DNA of 64,000 bases from positions 19,763,715-19,827,714 of the forward strand of contig NC_081844.1 in NCBI RefSeq assembly GCF_963259705.1. The letters run 5' to 3'. The notes under the pieces were generated by a model. The model made no database searches. It saw nothing but the letters and a program-made list of their open reading frames with translations, and was not told the origin of the DNA. How positions within the stretch are numbered: the first letter of the stretch is position 1; each line of letters begins with the position of its first letter. Source of the DNA: Myotis daubentonii (Eukaryota; Chordata; Mammalia; Chiroptera; Vespertilionidae). Shown in pieces: positions 1 to 10,620 of this stretch. The position numbers and the translations under genes are program-made.

Positions 1-3000
1 TTGACTGGCTTATTTCACTTAGCATAATGCTCTCCAGTTCCATCCATGATGTTGCAAATGGTAAGAGTTCCTTCCTTTTTAGAGCAGCATAGTATTCCAT
101 CATGTAGATGTACCACAGTTTTCTAATCCATTCATCTATTGATGGGCACTTAGGCTGTTTCCAGATCTTAGCTATGGGGAATTGTGCTGCTATGAGCATA
201 GGGGTGCATATATCCTTTCTGATTGGTGTTTCTGGTTTCTTGGGATATATTCCTAGAAGTGGGATCACAGGGTCAAATGGGAGTTCCATTTTCAGTTTTT
301 TAAGGAAACTCCATACTGTCTTCCATAGTGGCTGCACCAGTCTGCATTCCCACCAGCAGTGCACGAGTGTTCCTTTTTCTCCACATCCTCTCCAGCACTT
401 GTCGTTTGTTGATTTTTGATGATAGCCAGTCTGACAGGTGTGAGATGGTACCTCATTGTTGTTTTGATTTGCATCTCTCGGATGATTAGTGACTTTGAGC
501 ATGTTTTCATATGTCTCATGGCTTTCTGAATGTCCTCTTTTGAAAGGTGTCTATTTAGGTCCTTTGCCCATTTTTTGATTGGATTGTTTATCTTCCTTTT
601 GTTAAGTTGTATGATTTCCCTATAAATTTTGGAGATTAGGCCCTTATCAGATATGACATTGGCAAATATGTTTTCCCACACAGTGGGTTTTCTCGTTGTT
701 TTGTTGATGGTTTCTTTTGGTGTGCAGAAGCTTTTTATTTTGATGTAGTCCCATTTGTTCATTTTTTCTTTAGTTCCAAGTGCCCTAGGAGCTGTATCAG
801 TGAAGAAATTGCTTTGGCATATGTCTGAGATTTTGTTGCCTTTGGATTCTTCTAGAATTTTTATGGTTTCCTGTCGTACATTTAAATCCTTTATCCATTT
901 TGAGTTTATTTTTGTGTATGGTGTAAGTTGGTGGTCTAGTTTCATTTTCTTGCATATAACTGTCCAATTTTCCCAACACCATTTATTGAAGAGACTATTT
1001 TGGCTCCATTGTATGTTCTTGCCTCCTTTGTCAAATATTAATTGAGCATATTGGTTCGGGCCGATTTCTGGGCTCTCTATTCTATTCCATTGATCTATAT
1101 GCCTATTCTTGTGCCAGTACCAGGCAGTTTTGAGAATAGTGGCTTTGTAATACAACTTGATATCTGGTATTGAGATCCCACCTACTTTGTTCTTTTTCAG
1201 GATTGCTGCAGCTATTTGGGGTCTTTTTTTATTCCAGATGAATTTTTGGAGAGTTCGTTCTAGATCTCTGAAGTATGCCGTTGGTATTTTAATGGGAAGT
1301 GCGTTGAATTTATAGATTGCTTTGGGTAGTATGGACATTTTAATGATGTTGATTCTACCAATCCATGAACACGGTATGTTCTTCCATCTGTTTATGTCTT
1401 CCTCTATATCTTTTTTCAACGTCCTGTAGTTTTCTGAGTAGAGGTCTTTTACCTCTTTAGTTAAGTTTATTCCTAGGTAGCTTAATTTTTTTGGTGCGAT
1501 GGTAAACGGGATTGTTTTTATAATCTCTCTTTCTGAAAGTTCACTATTGGTGTATAGAAATGCCTCAGATTTCTTGGGGTTAATTTTGTATCCTGCTACA
1601 TTGCCAAATTCATGTATTAAGTCTAGTAGCTTTTTGATGGAATCTCTAGGGTTTTGTATGTATAATATCATGTCGTCTGCAAATAAGGACAGTTTTACTT
1701 CCTCTTTTCCAATTTGGATGCCTTTTATTTCTTCTTCTTGCCAAATTGCAATGGCTAACACTTCCAGTACTATGTTGAACAGGAGTGGAGAGAGTGGGCA
1801 TCCCTGTCTTGTTCCTGTTCTTAGGGGAAATGGTGTTAGTTTTTGTCCATTGAGTATGATGTTGGCTGTGGGCCTGTCATATATGGCTTTTATTATGTTG
1901 AGGTATGATCCTTCTACTCCCACCTTGCTGAGAGTTTTTATCAAAAATGGGTGTTGAATTTTGTCAAATGCTTTTTCTGCATCAATTGATATGACCATGT
2001 GGTTTTTTTCTTTCAATTTGTTTATGTGATGTATCACGTTTATTGATTTGCGGATATTGTACCATCCTTGCATCCCTGGGATAAATCCTACTTGGTCATG
2101 GTGTATGATCTTTCTGATGTACTGCTGGATCCGATTTGCTAGGATTTTGGTGAGGATTTTGGCATCTATGTTCATGAGGGATATTGGCCTGTAATTCTCT
2201 TTCATTGTGTTGTCTTTACCTGGTTTTGGTATTAGGGTGATGCTGGCTTCATAGAATGAGCTTGGAAGTGTTCCTTCCTCTTGAATTTTTTGTAGTAGTC
2301 TGAGGAGGATAGGTTTTAGTTCTTCCTTGAATGTTTGGTAAAACTCCCCTGTGAAGCCGTCTGGTCCTGGGCTTTTGTTTGATGGAAGCTTTTTGATGAC
2401 TGCTTCAATTTCTTCCATAGTTATTGGTCTGTTGAGATTTTTAGATTCTTCCTGATTGAGTTTTGGAATGTTGTATTTTTCTAGGAATTTGTCCATTTCC
2501 TCCATGTTGTCTAGTTTGTTGGAGTAGAGCTGTCCATAGTATTTTTTAACAATCATTTGTATTTCTGTGGGGTCTGTTGTTATTTCGCCTCTATCGTTTC
2601 TGATTTTGTTTATTTGGGTCCTCTCTCTTTGCTTCTTGGTGAGTCTGGCTAGAGATTTGTCAATTTTGTTTATCCTTTCAAAGAACCAGCTCTTGGTTTC
2701 ATTGATTTTCTGTATTGTTTTTTTGGTCTCTATGTCATTTATTTCTGCTCTAATCTTTATGATCTCCTTCCTTCTGCTCACTCTGGGGTTTTCTTGTTGC
2801 TGTCTTTCTAATTCTTTGAGTTGTAGAGTTAGATGATTTACTACCATTTTTTCTTGTTTTTTGAGATAGGCCTGTAGAGCTATAAACTTCCCTCTCAGGA
2901 CTGCTTTCATTGTGTCCCATAGGTTTTGGATTGTTGTGTTTTCATTGTAATTAGTTTCCAGGATGTTTTGAATTTCTTCTTTGATTTCATTGGTAACCCA

Positions 3001-3779
3001 ATCAATATTTAATAGCATGCTATTCAGCTTCCAGGTGTTTGAGTATTTTGGTTTGTTTTTATTGTAGTTTATTTCTAATATTATGCCATCATGGTCTGCG
3101 AAGATGCTTTTTATGATTTCAATCTTCTTGAATTTGGGGATACTTTGCTTGTGACCCAATATATGGTCTATTTTTGAATATGTGTTATGAGCACTTGAGT
3201 AGAATGTATATTCCGTGGCATTGGGGTGAAGTGTTCTGAAGATGTCTATTAAGTCCATCTGATCTAGTGAGTCATTTAGGATTGCTGTATCTTTGCTGAT
3301 TGTTTGTCTAGAGGACTTATCCAGTGCTGTCAGTGGTGTATTTAAGTCCCCTACTATGATTGTATTGTTGTTGATCTCTCCTTTGATATCTTCCAGGAGT
3401 TTTTTTTATGAATTTGGGTGCTCCTGCATTGGGTGCATATATGTTTACCAGGGTTATATCTTCTTGTTGTATTGATCCCTTTAGTATTATGAAGTGGCCT
3501 TCCTTATCTCTTGTTATGGCCTTCACTTTGAGGTCTATTTTGTCCGATATAAGTATTGCTACCCCAGCTTTCTTTTCCTTTCCATTTGCCTGAAGGATAT
3601 TTTTCCATCCCTTCACTTTCAGTCTGTGTGAGTCCCTTCTAATGAGGTGGGTCTCTTGTAGACAGCAGATGTATGGGTCATGTTTTTTTTATCCATTCAG
3701 CCACTCGATGTCTTTTGGTTGGAGCATTTAGTCCGTTTACGTTTAAAGTTATTATTGAAAGGTACTTGTTTGTAGCCAT
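1..3779 (-). pseudogene. LINE-1 ORF2 (endonuclease / reverse transcriptase), three frameshifts, 3' end off window
   Basis: ORF2 encodes the apurinic-like endonuclease and reverse transcriptase that carry out target-primed reverse transcription. The start codon at 3777-3779 opens a sequence beginning MATNKYLSIITLNVNG, the conserved L1 endonuclease N terminus. The reverse-transcriptase active-site motif FADD is at 1672-1683. The C-terminal Cys-rich zinc-knuckle region is recognisable at about 330-410. The frame changes at 3686-3694 (T run), 3396-3404 (T run) and 411-416 (T run); between them the frame is open for up to 988 codons. All three lesions are single-base changes in homopolymers, so they may be real mutations or assembly errors. 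The frame is still recognisable at position 1. Confidence 0.92.
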
Positions 3780-3828
3780 TTCTTTTTTTGTGTGGCTGTT
3801 TTCTTTCTGAGCTTTTTATTTCTTCTTT

Positions 3829-4737
3829 TTACACCAGTCCCTTTAGCATTTCTTGCATTGCTGGCTTGGTGGTGATAAACTCCCTTAGTCTTTTTTTGTC
3901 TGTGAAGCTTCTTATTTCCCCTTCAATTTTGAATGATAGCCTTGCTGGATAGAGTATTCTTGGATTCAGTCCTTTGCTTTGCATCACTTTGTAAATTTCT
4001 GTCCATTCTTTTCTGGCCTGATGTGTTTCTGTTGAGAAGTCATTTGATAATCTAATGGGAGATCCCTTGTATGTAACTTTCCGTCTCTCTCTTGCAGCTT
4101 GTAAGATTCTCTCTTTGTCCTGAACATTTGCCATGGTAATTATGATGTGTCTTGGTGTGGGTCTTTTCGGGTTCACCTTGTTTGGGACTCTCTGGGCTTG
4201 TGTGACTTTTTTCTTCCCCACCTCAGGGAAGTTTTCTGATATTATTTCTTCGAGTAGGTTTTCTAATCCTTGTTGCTCTTTCTGTTGTTCTGGCACCCCT
4301 ATTATTCGTATGTTGTTTCGTTTCATGTTGTCCCAAAGCTCCCTTAGGCTCTCCTCCTGTCTTTTAATTTTTTTCTCCAATTGCAGTACAGTTTGGGTGT
4401 GTTTTGCTTCCTTGTCTTCTAATTCACTAATTCGGTCCTCCGCTTCTCCTAGTCTACTGTTGATACTTTCAATGGTTTTTTTTATTGCAGCTATATCACT
4501 CTTCATTTCTTCTTGGGTCTTACTTAAGTTGTTGATTTTTTCATCTGTTTCTTCTAGCTTCTTGCATATGTTATTGATTTTTTCCTCCGTCCAGTTTATG
4601 AACTCTAGGACCCTTATTCTGAATTCTTTTTCGGTCATGTTGCATGCCTCTGTATTACTTAGCTGCTTTTCTGGCGAGTCCTCTTTTTCTTTCCTTTGGG
4701 GGTTTCTTTGTCTACCCATGTTTGATCTCACTGACAT
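3829..4737 (-). CDS. LINE-1 ORF1 protein (RNA-binding chaperone), intact
   Basis: An uninterrupted 302-codon frame encoding the L1 ORF1 protein, a trimeric RNA-binding chaperone that coats L1 RNA in cis. A long Glu/Lys-rich coiled coil covers roughly residues 40-135. It is followed by the RRM domain, which opens with the family motif NNIRIIGVPE, and then the basic C-terminal domain to the stop. An in-frame Met at 4719 (MGRQRNP) matches the usual family start, so the six residues from 4737 may be untranslated. Human ORF1p has 338 residues; a shorter coiled coil explains the difference. ORF2 starts 49 bases downstream, as in other mammalian L1s. No stop or frameshift is seen. Confidence 0.93.
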   Translation of the reverse strand: MSVRSNMGRQRNPQRKEKEDSPEKQLSNTEACNMTEKEFRIRVLEFINWTEEKINNICKKLEETDEKINNLSKTQEEMKSDIAAIKKTIESINSRLGEAEDRISELEDKEAKHTQTVLQLEKKIKRQEESLRELWDNMKRNNIRIIGVPEQQKEQQGLENLLEEIISENFPEVGKKKVTQAQRVPNKVNPKRPTPRHIIITMANVQDKERILQAARERRKVTYKGSPIRLSNDFSTETHQARKEWTEIYKVMQSKGLNPRILYPARLSFKIEGEIRSFTDKKRLREFITTKPAMQEMLKGLV

Positions 4738-5835
4738 ATCTAGACGTTGAGTCGTTCAGTGGCTGCTCCCTTGGTGGCAGTGACTCCTTGGGCCGTGGTT
4801 GCTCTTCGGGCGGTTGCGGTAGCAGCTGCTTCTCAGTTGGCAGCAGCTCCTCTGGTGGGTGCTGTTCACAGCTGCGGTAGCTCTTCTGGCTGGTAGGGGG
4901 AGGTTTCACGTACAGCTACTGTTCCTCAGATAGAGGGTGTGGTGCTCAGGAGGCTGCTGTTGTTTGGATCTGCTGCATTGATTTAAAGGCACAAAATACA
5001 ACACAACAAGGCACCGTGTACCAGGCACCACTGTGTGTTGTTGCTGGGATTGAAAATCCCTCTATAGGCCAGACCCTGTTAACTCCCAGGGAGTGATCAG
5101 ATTATTTTAATCCTTGATCTTGTTCAGGGTGGAATCTGGGTGTGGTTGTGCTCCTTGCCTGGGGGCTAAGTAGGGGAGTCCCACCCTCTGGAAAGAATGG
5201 CTGCCCCAATCCTGGGCCCAGGGGTGTCTCAGCACTCAATCAGCTGCCACCTCTCCCGGCCCCCCTTCTCTCCTCAGTCTCTCCCCAGATTCCACTTGTC
5301 CGCACCTTCTCCCTCTCTTCAGCACAGGTGAGTGTCTGTATCCGAAATATCTTATGAACAGGATTCAGTGAAAATAAACAAGTAAAAGCCAGCCGCGGAA
5401 ATGGGGAAGGCTGACTTTCTACAAGCTCTTCTATTACCGGCACTGCATGCTCTGGTCAGCTCTTCAAGCTGCTCCCCCATAGGCTCAGTCCTCCATGCTC
5501 ACAGAACCCAGCTCTCAAATCCCCCGGCAGTGCCAGGAGTCCTGCGGATCTCCTTTCCCCAGTCAGGGGCTGTGCCTGTCCCAAGGGACGTTGCTATCTG
5601 CCACGCGGTCTCCCTCTAACCCTCTGGGCTCAGAGGTCTGGCAAACTTTCCTGCCCAGATCCCTGGTTTTTTACCTTTCCAGGGGAGCTCTGCCCTTCCC
5701 GCTGCAAACTGTCTCACCAGCTGAGTAGTTTCGCCAATTTGGGGTGGGTGTTATTAGTTTCAGCTGCTTACTCCATTTGCTCCGGGAGACGACCTGGGAC
5801 GCGTCTGCCTATATTGCCGCCATCTTCTCCTCCTC
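4738..5835 (-). promoter_or_regulatory. LINE-1 5' UTR / internal promoter
   Basis: About 1.1 kb of GC-rich, CpG-containing sequence between the L1 5' end and ORF1. It carries the YY1-like box next to the first transcribed bases. The segment 4750-4900 is built from imperfect CAG/CTG-like repeats encoding Pro/Glu-rich shadows on one strand. No conserved antisense ORF0 can be claimed from sequence alone. Confidence 0.7.
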
Positions 5836-6810
5836 CTGAAATTCTTAATACAAAAACCAGTTTAAATTTAATTGCAAAGAACAGTGCAGATAGCCATCAC
5901 TTTGGGCTGCGTGATTTGGCAGCCGCCATGATGGCCACATGGCTTGCCCCTCCCCTGGGGGCTGCCATCTTGAAACAGCAAAGGCCAACCCATCCCTTTG
6001 AATTAGCCAATCGGGAGAGACCATGCGCCTGAGTTCTAGTCAGGAGTAAGGGATGGTCACTGGGTTGTTAAGGCATCTGCATCGGAAAGAACTTGCAGGG
6101 CCAGGTTCAGACAGGAGGCTCTCAATGGGGTAGGGTAGCTTGTGTCCCGTTAGGGACTGGACAGCCAAGAGTCAGGATCCCCATGGGGGCGTCTGCCAGT
6201 GATGCTCTGGTGTTTGCTTTTCACAGATTGGGAGTTTACAAAGTATTTTCAATGCTGAATACGCTGCTTGCAATAAGCCATGTGCCTCGTTTTAAAATCC
6301 TACATATTATTTATTAATTATAATGGAGTCTAAAGGTATACAAATTTTATATTCTCTATGTCATTTTACAGAGATTATTACTTACCAAAATTGTTGTCTT
6401 GGAATGTTAAAAGCAAAGTTTTTATCAAATCTATAACCATGCCACTTAAATTTTGTCATTTGTGGACAGCTTTATTCTGATGCATTTGTAGGTATATTAT
6501 ATGTTTAGAAAAACCCATGAAAAGGACTCTGACTTAATCTAAATTGCAGGTTTGTAAGCAGGTCATATTTTTGAACTGGATGAAGATTTATAGAACTTCA
6601 AGGAATAACTGAATTCAAAACCTACTGGCAAATAATCGGGATAAACAAAAATAACTATGGGACTAAATGAATTAAGGATAATTATTCTTATGACTGTTTA
6701 AAATATTGTTGACTTTTAAATCTTTTGTTTCCCAAATATAAGGAAAAGTAAAGAGCAGACATTCTGCATTGTAGGAACTAACAAAATTGGTAACAGATTC
6801 ATTTCACAGT
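5836..6810. other. Unassigned sequence between L1 5' end and old ERV
   Basis: No gene is seen. A CCAAT box in an otherwise GC-rich stretch (about 5900-6200) resembles a decayed LTR promoter, followed by AT-rich sequence. No terminal TG...CA or target duplication could be assigned. Confidence 0.4.
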
Positions 6811-8502
6811 GCACTCCCGGGCGACGAAGATTTCAAAGATCATGGCTTACAACCAGGAGATTTGGTGTGTTGGAAAAGACACCAAATGAAAGACTCTCTC
6901 CAACCTCATTGGAGAGGACCTTACCAGCGGAGATCAAAGACTTTTTAAGGACGAGAAACAGCAGAGGTCTTTCAAGGATGAGAAGTTGCTGACCACGAAG
7001 GCAGATAGCTATCCCAAGATGACGTCAAAAAGGCCTGTATACTCACAAACTGATACTGCCACCCGTGGTGATTCAAAGTTTTAATGGGGAATGTTATCTG
7101 TCTTTATTGTTTAAGTATGTGTCTTTGTTTAAAATTATTTAGCTAGTAAAATTTCTGTTTGTGTCTCTTAAAAAAAATATGAATGTATTGCTAATCTGAG
7201 GAATGGTAATTATTTACATGTCACCTAAAAATTAAGGCTAAGAGTTCTAACTAGCTGGAAAGTATGGCTTAGGTGTGATGGAGGAAGGTAAAGAGAAATA
7301 CTTAATGGAAGGTCTGAGGCATGGTTATGCATTTTTGAAGGACATAGAAAGAAGGTTTGAAGGCTAATTTGAAAGTATGAAATTTGTGAAGGTTTTGTAT
7401 GTGGACCGTGGCGCAAGGGCACTTGGTAACTGTAAGAACATTTTTTTCTAGCCAGTGAGAAAGTCCAGGGACAAGTGGGGCTAGATGCACAAGGGGACAG
7501 AAGAGCAGGAACAGAATAGAGAATGCCCCTAAAATAAGTGGGGTGAGTAAATGAAAATTAAATGTGCCAAACTGGCAGTTTAGAAAAATTAATTCGGTCA
7601 AACTACTTGTAGTTAGGGGGCAGTACAATCCCCTAACTAGTAAAGATGAGTCCATGATTTGACTCATGTACATAAAACCAGTGGGGAATGAAGTATGGTA
7701 CCTATTTGCTTAGCTTAACAGTGGAAAAGTTATTTTGATTTTCTGAATTGTATACATCATCCCATTCGATTGAATGACCATCCCATTGATTGTTGTCTTA
7801 CTGGTTTTGGAAAGCACATTCTTCTGTACCTGGGAAACAGGACAGCACAATTATCCTAGGTCATTTTAGTGACCACAGATAATGCATTCCAGTTGACTCA
7901 GTGGTCCCAAGGCCAGGGCAGCGCAATTACTCTAAATTTAATAAATTCCTGGCAACTCAGTGGTCTCAAGACCCGAGGGCTCTGGATAAGGTGTTTCTGT
8001 CAATTCAGTGACCCCGAGACCCAGAACTATAATTAACATGCTTAATTCTGCTTCGTAAACTGTTTTTTTTTTTTTGCGGATCAGGTTCCTCATTCCAAAC
8101 CCTGGGATGTAACCAATACCTTTGTGATTTTTGTGTTCATGATATGTAAATGGTAAGTTTTATACTAGATGCAGAAAAGCAAAACTTAAGACAAACAGCA
8201 AAAAGACTCGGATCATGATGGCTCAAAAATTAGAAATGATCCAGAATATTTTTTAACAAGGACATATAGGACCTGACTGCCTCCCATTTACCTGCCCTTT
8301 TTTTAATAATAATAATTCGACCTTAAATGCCATCTAAGGTTATGGTCTTGCCCCATCCCCAGTGGTCCACCTGTTCAGCAAGACATGCTGACACTGAGAT
8401 ATCCTAGGAATGAGCCTTCCTAGCACCGTGGGACTCCGTTATCCAACCAAAAGGTTGGTCATCAAATGCATCCTTTGGATTGATTTATGACCAAAAGGGG
8501 GA
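6811..8502 (+). mobile_element. Old ERV1-like internal remnant (integrase end to polypurine tract)
   Basis: Decayed gammaretrovirus-like sequence. At 6811-6930 a short open stretch shows the C-terminal integrase signature (QPGD ... W, then WRGPYQ), ending in stops and frameshifts. From about 7080 to 8490 no coding frame survives. The part at 7840-8040 contains diverged repeats around a core like ctcagtggtcccaagaccc. A polypurine tract (aaaaggggg, 8493-8501) abuts a TG that starts the 3' LTR. No complete viral gene remains, so the element is non-functional. Confidence 0.7.
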
Positions 8503-8665
8503 TGTGTGGACGAAAGGGGCCACACGCTGGCCTGACAAGCTCAGGGGAGGCCTGCGTGGCAGCCTAGCAGACTCAGAGACCTAGAGTAACCACAAAGGAT
8601 GGTCTGAGATTAAACTTGGACTAAAAGCAGTTATGGTGGGCAGTTATGTCCTAGGCCGGTATCTT

Positions 8666-9050
8666 TGTAAAGGAAAACCCCTATTCTGTAAAACTACTGT
8701 TTGGAATTCTCTGCTATTCTCTAGACGGCCTCTTATTCTGAAAAAGTAACTTTGCTTTCTAGCCTGCTTGAATAGTGGGGGAGATAAACTTAGCTATCTG
8801 ACCTTGTAGGCCAGAGACTAGATACACCCAATGCCATGCCAGGTGCATTTTTTAATTGGATAGAACTGTATAGTTTTCAAGGCCGCCGCCAGCGAGCACA
8901 CAAAGGGCTGGCTCTTCTATAAAAAGGGAAGTTCTGCTTGTAGCGGTGCTTAGATTTGAATTCATTTCCCTGAGCCCGCCGCGGTGAATAAAGTGTAACT
9001 CCAAACTCTCAGAGCGTTGTTTGGTTCTGGTCCGGTTTTTTTCTGTAACA
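8666..9050 (+). repeat. 5' LTR of the young provirus
   Basis: Begins TGTAAAGG and ends TGTAACA. A TATA box (tataaaaa) starts at 8918 and AATAAA lies at 8987-8992, giving a short U3, R and U5. It matches the 3' LTR except for five substitutions and one missing base. Confidence 0.9.
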
Positions 9051-9054
9051 TAAT

Positions 9055-9072
9055 TGGTTCCCTGACATTTAG
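9055..9072 (+). promoter_or_regulatory. Primer-binding site, tRNA-Glu type
   Basis: Starts 4 bp after the 5' LTR. Its first 12 bases, TGGTTCCCTGAC, are complementary to the 3' end (with CCA) of mammalian tRNA-Glu(CUC) as I recall it; later bases diverge. This places the element in an ERV-E-like primer class. Confidence 0.7.
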
Positions 9073-9384
9073 GGAAGACCGGGGAACCACCCATCGTGGC
9101 CTCTTGGCCTCCGGTGTGGACTGGGTTTGAGGACCGGGGGAGCCGGATAGGCCCCCGGGAGGCGCCGCTCTGCTGATTTAGCAGAATTGAACCGGGGGAA
9201 CTCCGGGTACTCCCGGACCTCAGCCCAGGACCCGCCCGGCATCTGGAGAGCGTGGACGGACACTTCTGGCCTGTCTGCAGAATCTGTAAGGTAGGGGCCC
9301 CAATCCCCTACCGTCTGGCCCACTCGGAATGAGTGGAAGGGGAGTTTGATCACCTCCCGGGGAGCCATAGAGCTCCCCCAGGTT

Positions 9385-9545
9385 TTGGGAATCCCTCAGG
9401 AATCTGGAATCTGTCAGGAATTGGGAATCCCTCAGGAATTGGGAATCTGTTTTGAATTTGGAATTTGTTAGAATTTGGAATTTGTTTGGAATTTGGAATT
9501 TATTTGAACTTGGGAATTTGTTTAGCATTTGGGAATTTGTTTGAG
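9385..9545 (+). repeat. 18-bp tandem repeat in the proviral leader
   Basis: About eight or nine diverged copies of a unit like ggaatttggaatttgttt sit in the leader downstream of the primer-binding site. Confidence 0.8.
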
Positions 9546-10419
9546 CTCTGAGTGAACAGCTGTTTGTTTGTGTGGGACTAGCCAATTTGCTGCCGAGAAG
9601 GGGGACTGGACGCAGTCTTAACTCCTCTGGTACGTTCTCACCAAGACGTTGGTTGAGAATTCTGTTCTGGGATATGGGTGCCAGGAGTGCCCCCACGCCC
9701 ATTTAGGGAGTTGGGCATTGTTTTGTTTATCTGCTCAGCTCCAGTCTGGGCTAGTCTACTGAGAGAGTGTGAATACGAGTGTTTGACTGCTTATTAACTC
9801 GTCTGTGTAAAGTGAAAGCTACTTTGATTTATTTTGCATTTCTGTTAATTCATCTGGCTGAACGTTTGGACTGGACCCGTGGTGGGCTGCAAGAATCTCT
9901 AGCAGTCCTCAGAGCCTTTTGCTCGCCATTACAAAAGGAATCAGCCCACTTCGCTAACAAAAACTTCTATCAGTTGCTCTTACCTGGGTTGTAAATTCGC
10001 TGTATTAAATTGAAATTTTGAAATGCTAGGGTAGATTTAAAGGCTAAAATAAAGGGTGGCTAGGTTCCAAGATTGCTTAGTTCTAAGATTGCTTGTAAAA
10101 AGCAAGAGAGAAGTCTTTTCAAGTTAACTATTTGCTTAGCAAATTAACAAAGTAGTAAATTTCAAATAACTTATTATTTATGGTTTTCCTATCTCTTTGG
10201 TAGACACAGGGGGGGGGGGGCAGGGGGGAGGGGCTTGCAGCTCCGCAGGACGGAGAGATTTACTGGCCCTGACCCTAAGGCTGAAGTTATTATTAACTGT
10301 CTATAGACCCCGTTAACCCCTGATTGTGTGTCTCGTGTGGTCTGTTGTCTTTGTGATTATGTGTTTTATTTCCTTGGACATCAAAGAGGACTGTGGACCT
10401 CAGAAAGAACATGGTAACT

Positions 10420-10620
10420 CATTTGTTTCTAGTCATGCCAGAATGCCTGTACCCCTTATTCGGACATGATCTCTTACAGAAATTACAAGCCATCCATAAG
10501 CTTGTTCGAGATGCCCTGCCAGTGCCACCTCGGACTCTGTACATCCTTTCCAGCCTGGGGACTCAGTGTGGGTAAAGAAGTTCACGACCCCAGGACTCAC
10601 CCCAACTTGAAAAGGACTAT
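10420..10620 (+). pseudogene. Retroviral protease end fused to integrase C-terminal fragment
   Basis: A short frame resembling the C-terminal end of a gammaretroviral protease (motif PLFGHDLL) runs into sequence resembling the integrase C-terminal domain (VRDALP, then QPGD and WVKK in the neighbouring frame). The reverse transcriptase, RNase H and integrase core that normally lie between are missing. A frameshift and a stop follow. This is a scar of internal deletion, not a working gene. Confidence 0.6.

Larger units (their letters stand above)
1..5835 (-). mobile_element. Near full-length LINE-1 (L1), 3' end cut by window edge
   Basis: The minus strand holds an L1 in the order 5' UTR, ORF1, short spacer, ORF2. 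Its 5' end at about 5835 begins with the G-rich start typical of L1 and includes a YY1-like box (GCCGCCATCTT on the plus strand, 5816-5826), as kept in transcriptionally competent L1s. ORF1 is intact and ORF2 is open except for three single-base frameshifts in homopolymers, so the copy is fairly young. The last part of ORF2 runs to position 1; the 3' UTR, poly(A) tail and 3' target duplication are outside the window. Flanking sequence at 5836-5850 would be the 5' copy of any target-site duplication. Confidence 0.95.

Noticed and set aside
108..3593. Several plus-strand ORFs of 60-152 codons
   Set aside because: They are antisense shadows of L1 ORF2 on the minus strand.
4133..4750. 205-codon plus-strand ORF
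   Set aside because: Antisense shadow of L1 ORF1; low-complexity Ser/Phe content.
4644..5728. Antisense ORFs in the L1 5' UTR as an ORF0-like gene
   Set aside because: ORF0 is described for primate L1; there is no conserved motif or splice context here.
9220..9702. 160-codon minus-strand ORF with repeated NKFQI/RDSQFL units
   Set aside because: It is the antisense reading of the proviral leader repeat, with no homology or transcript support.
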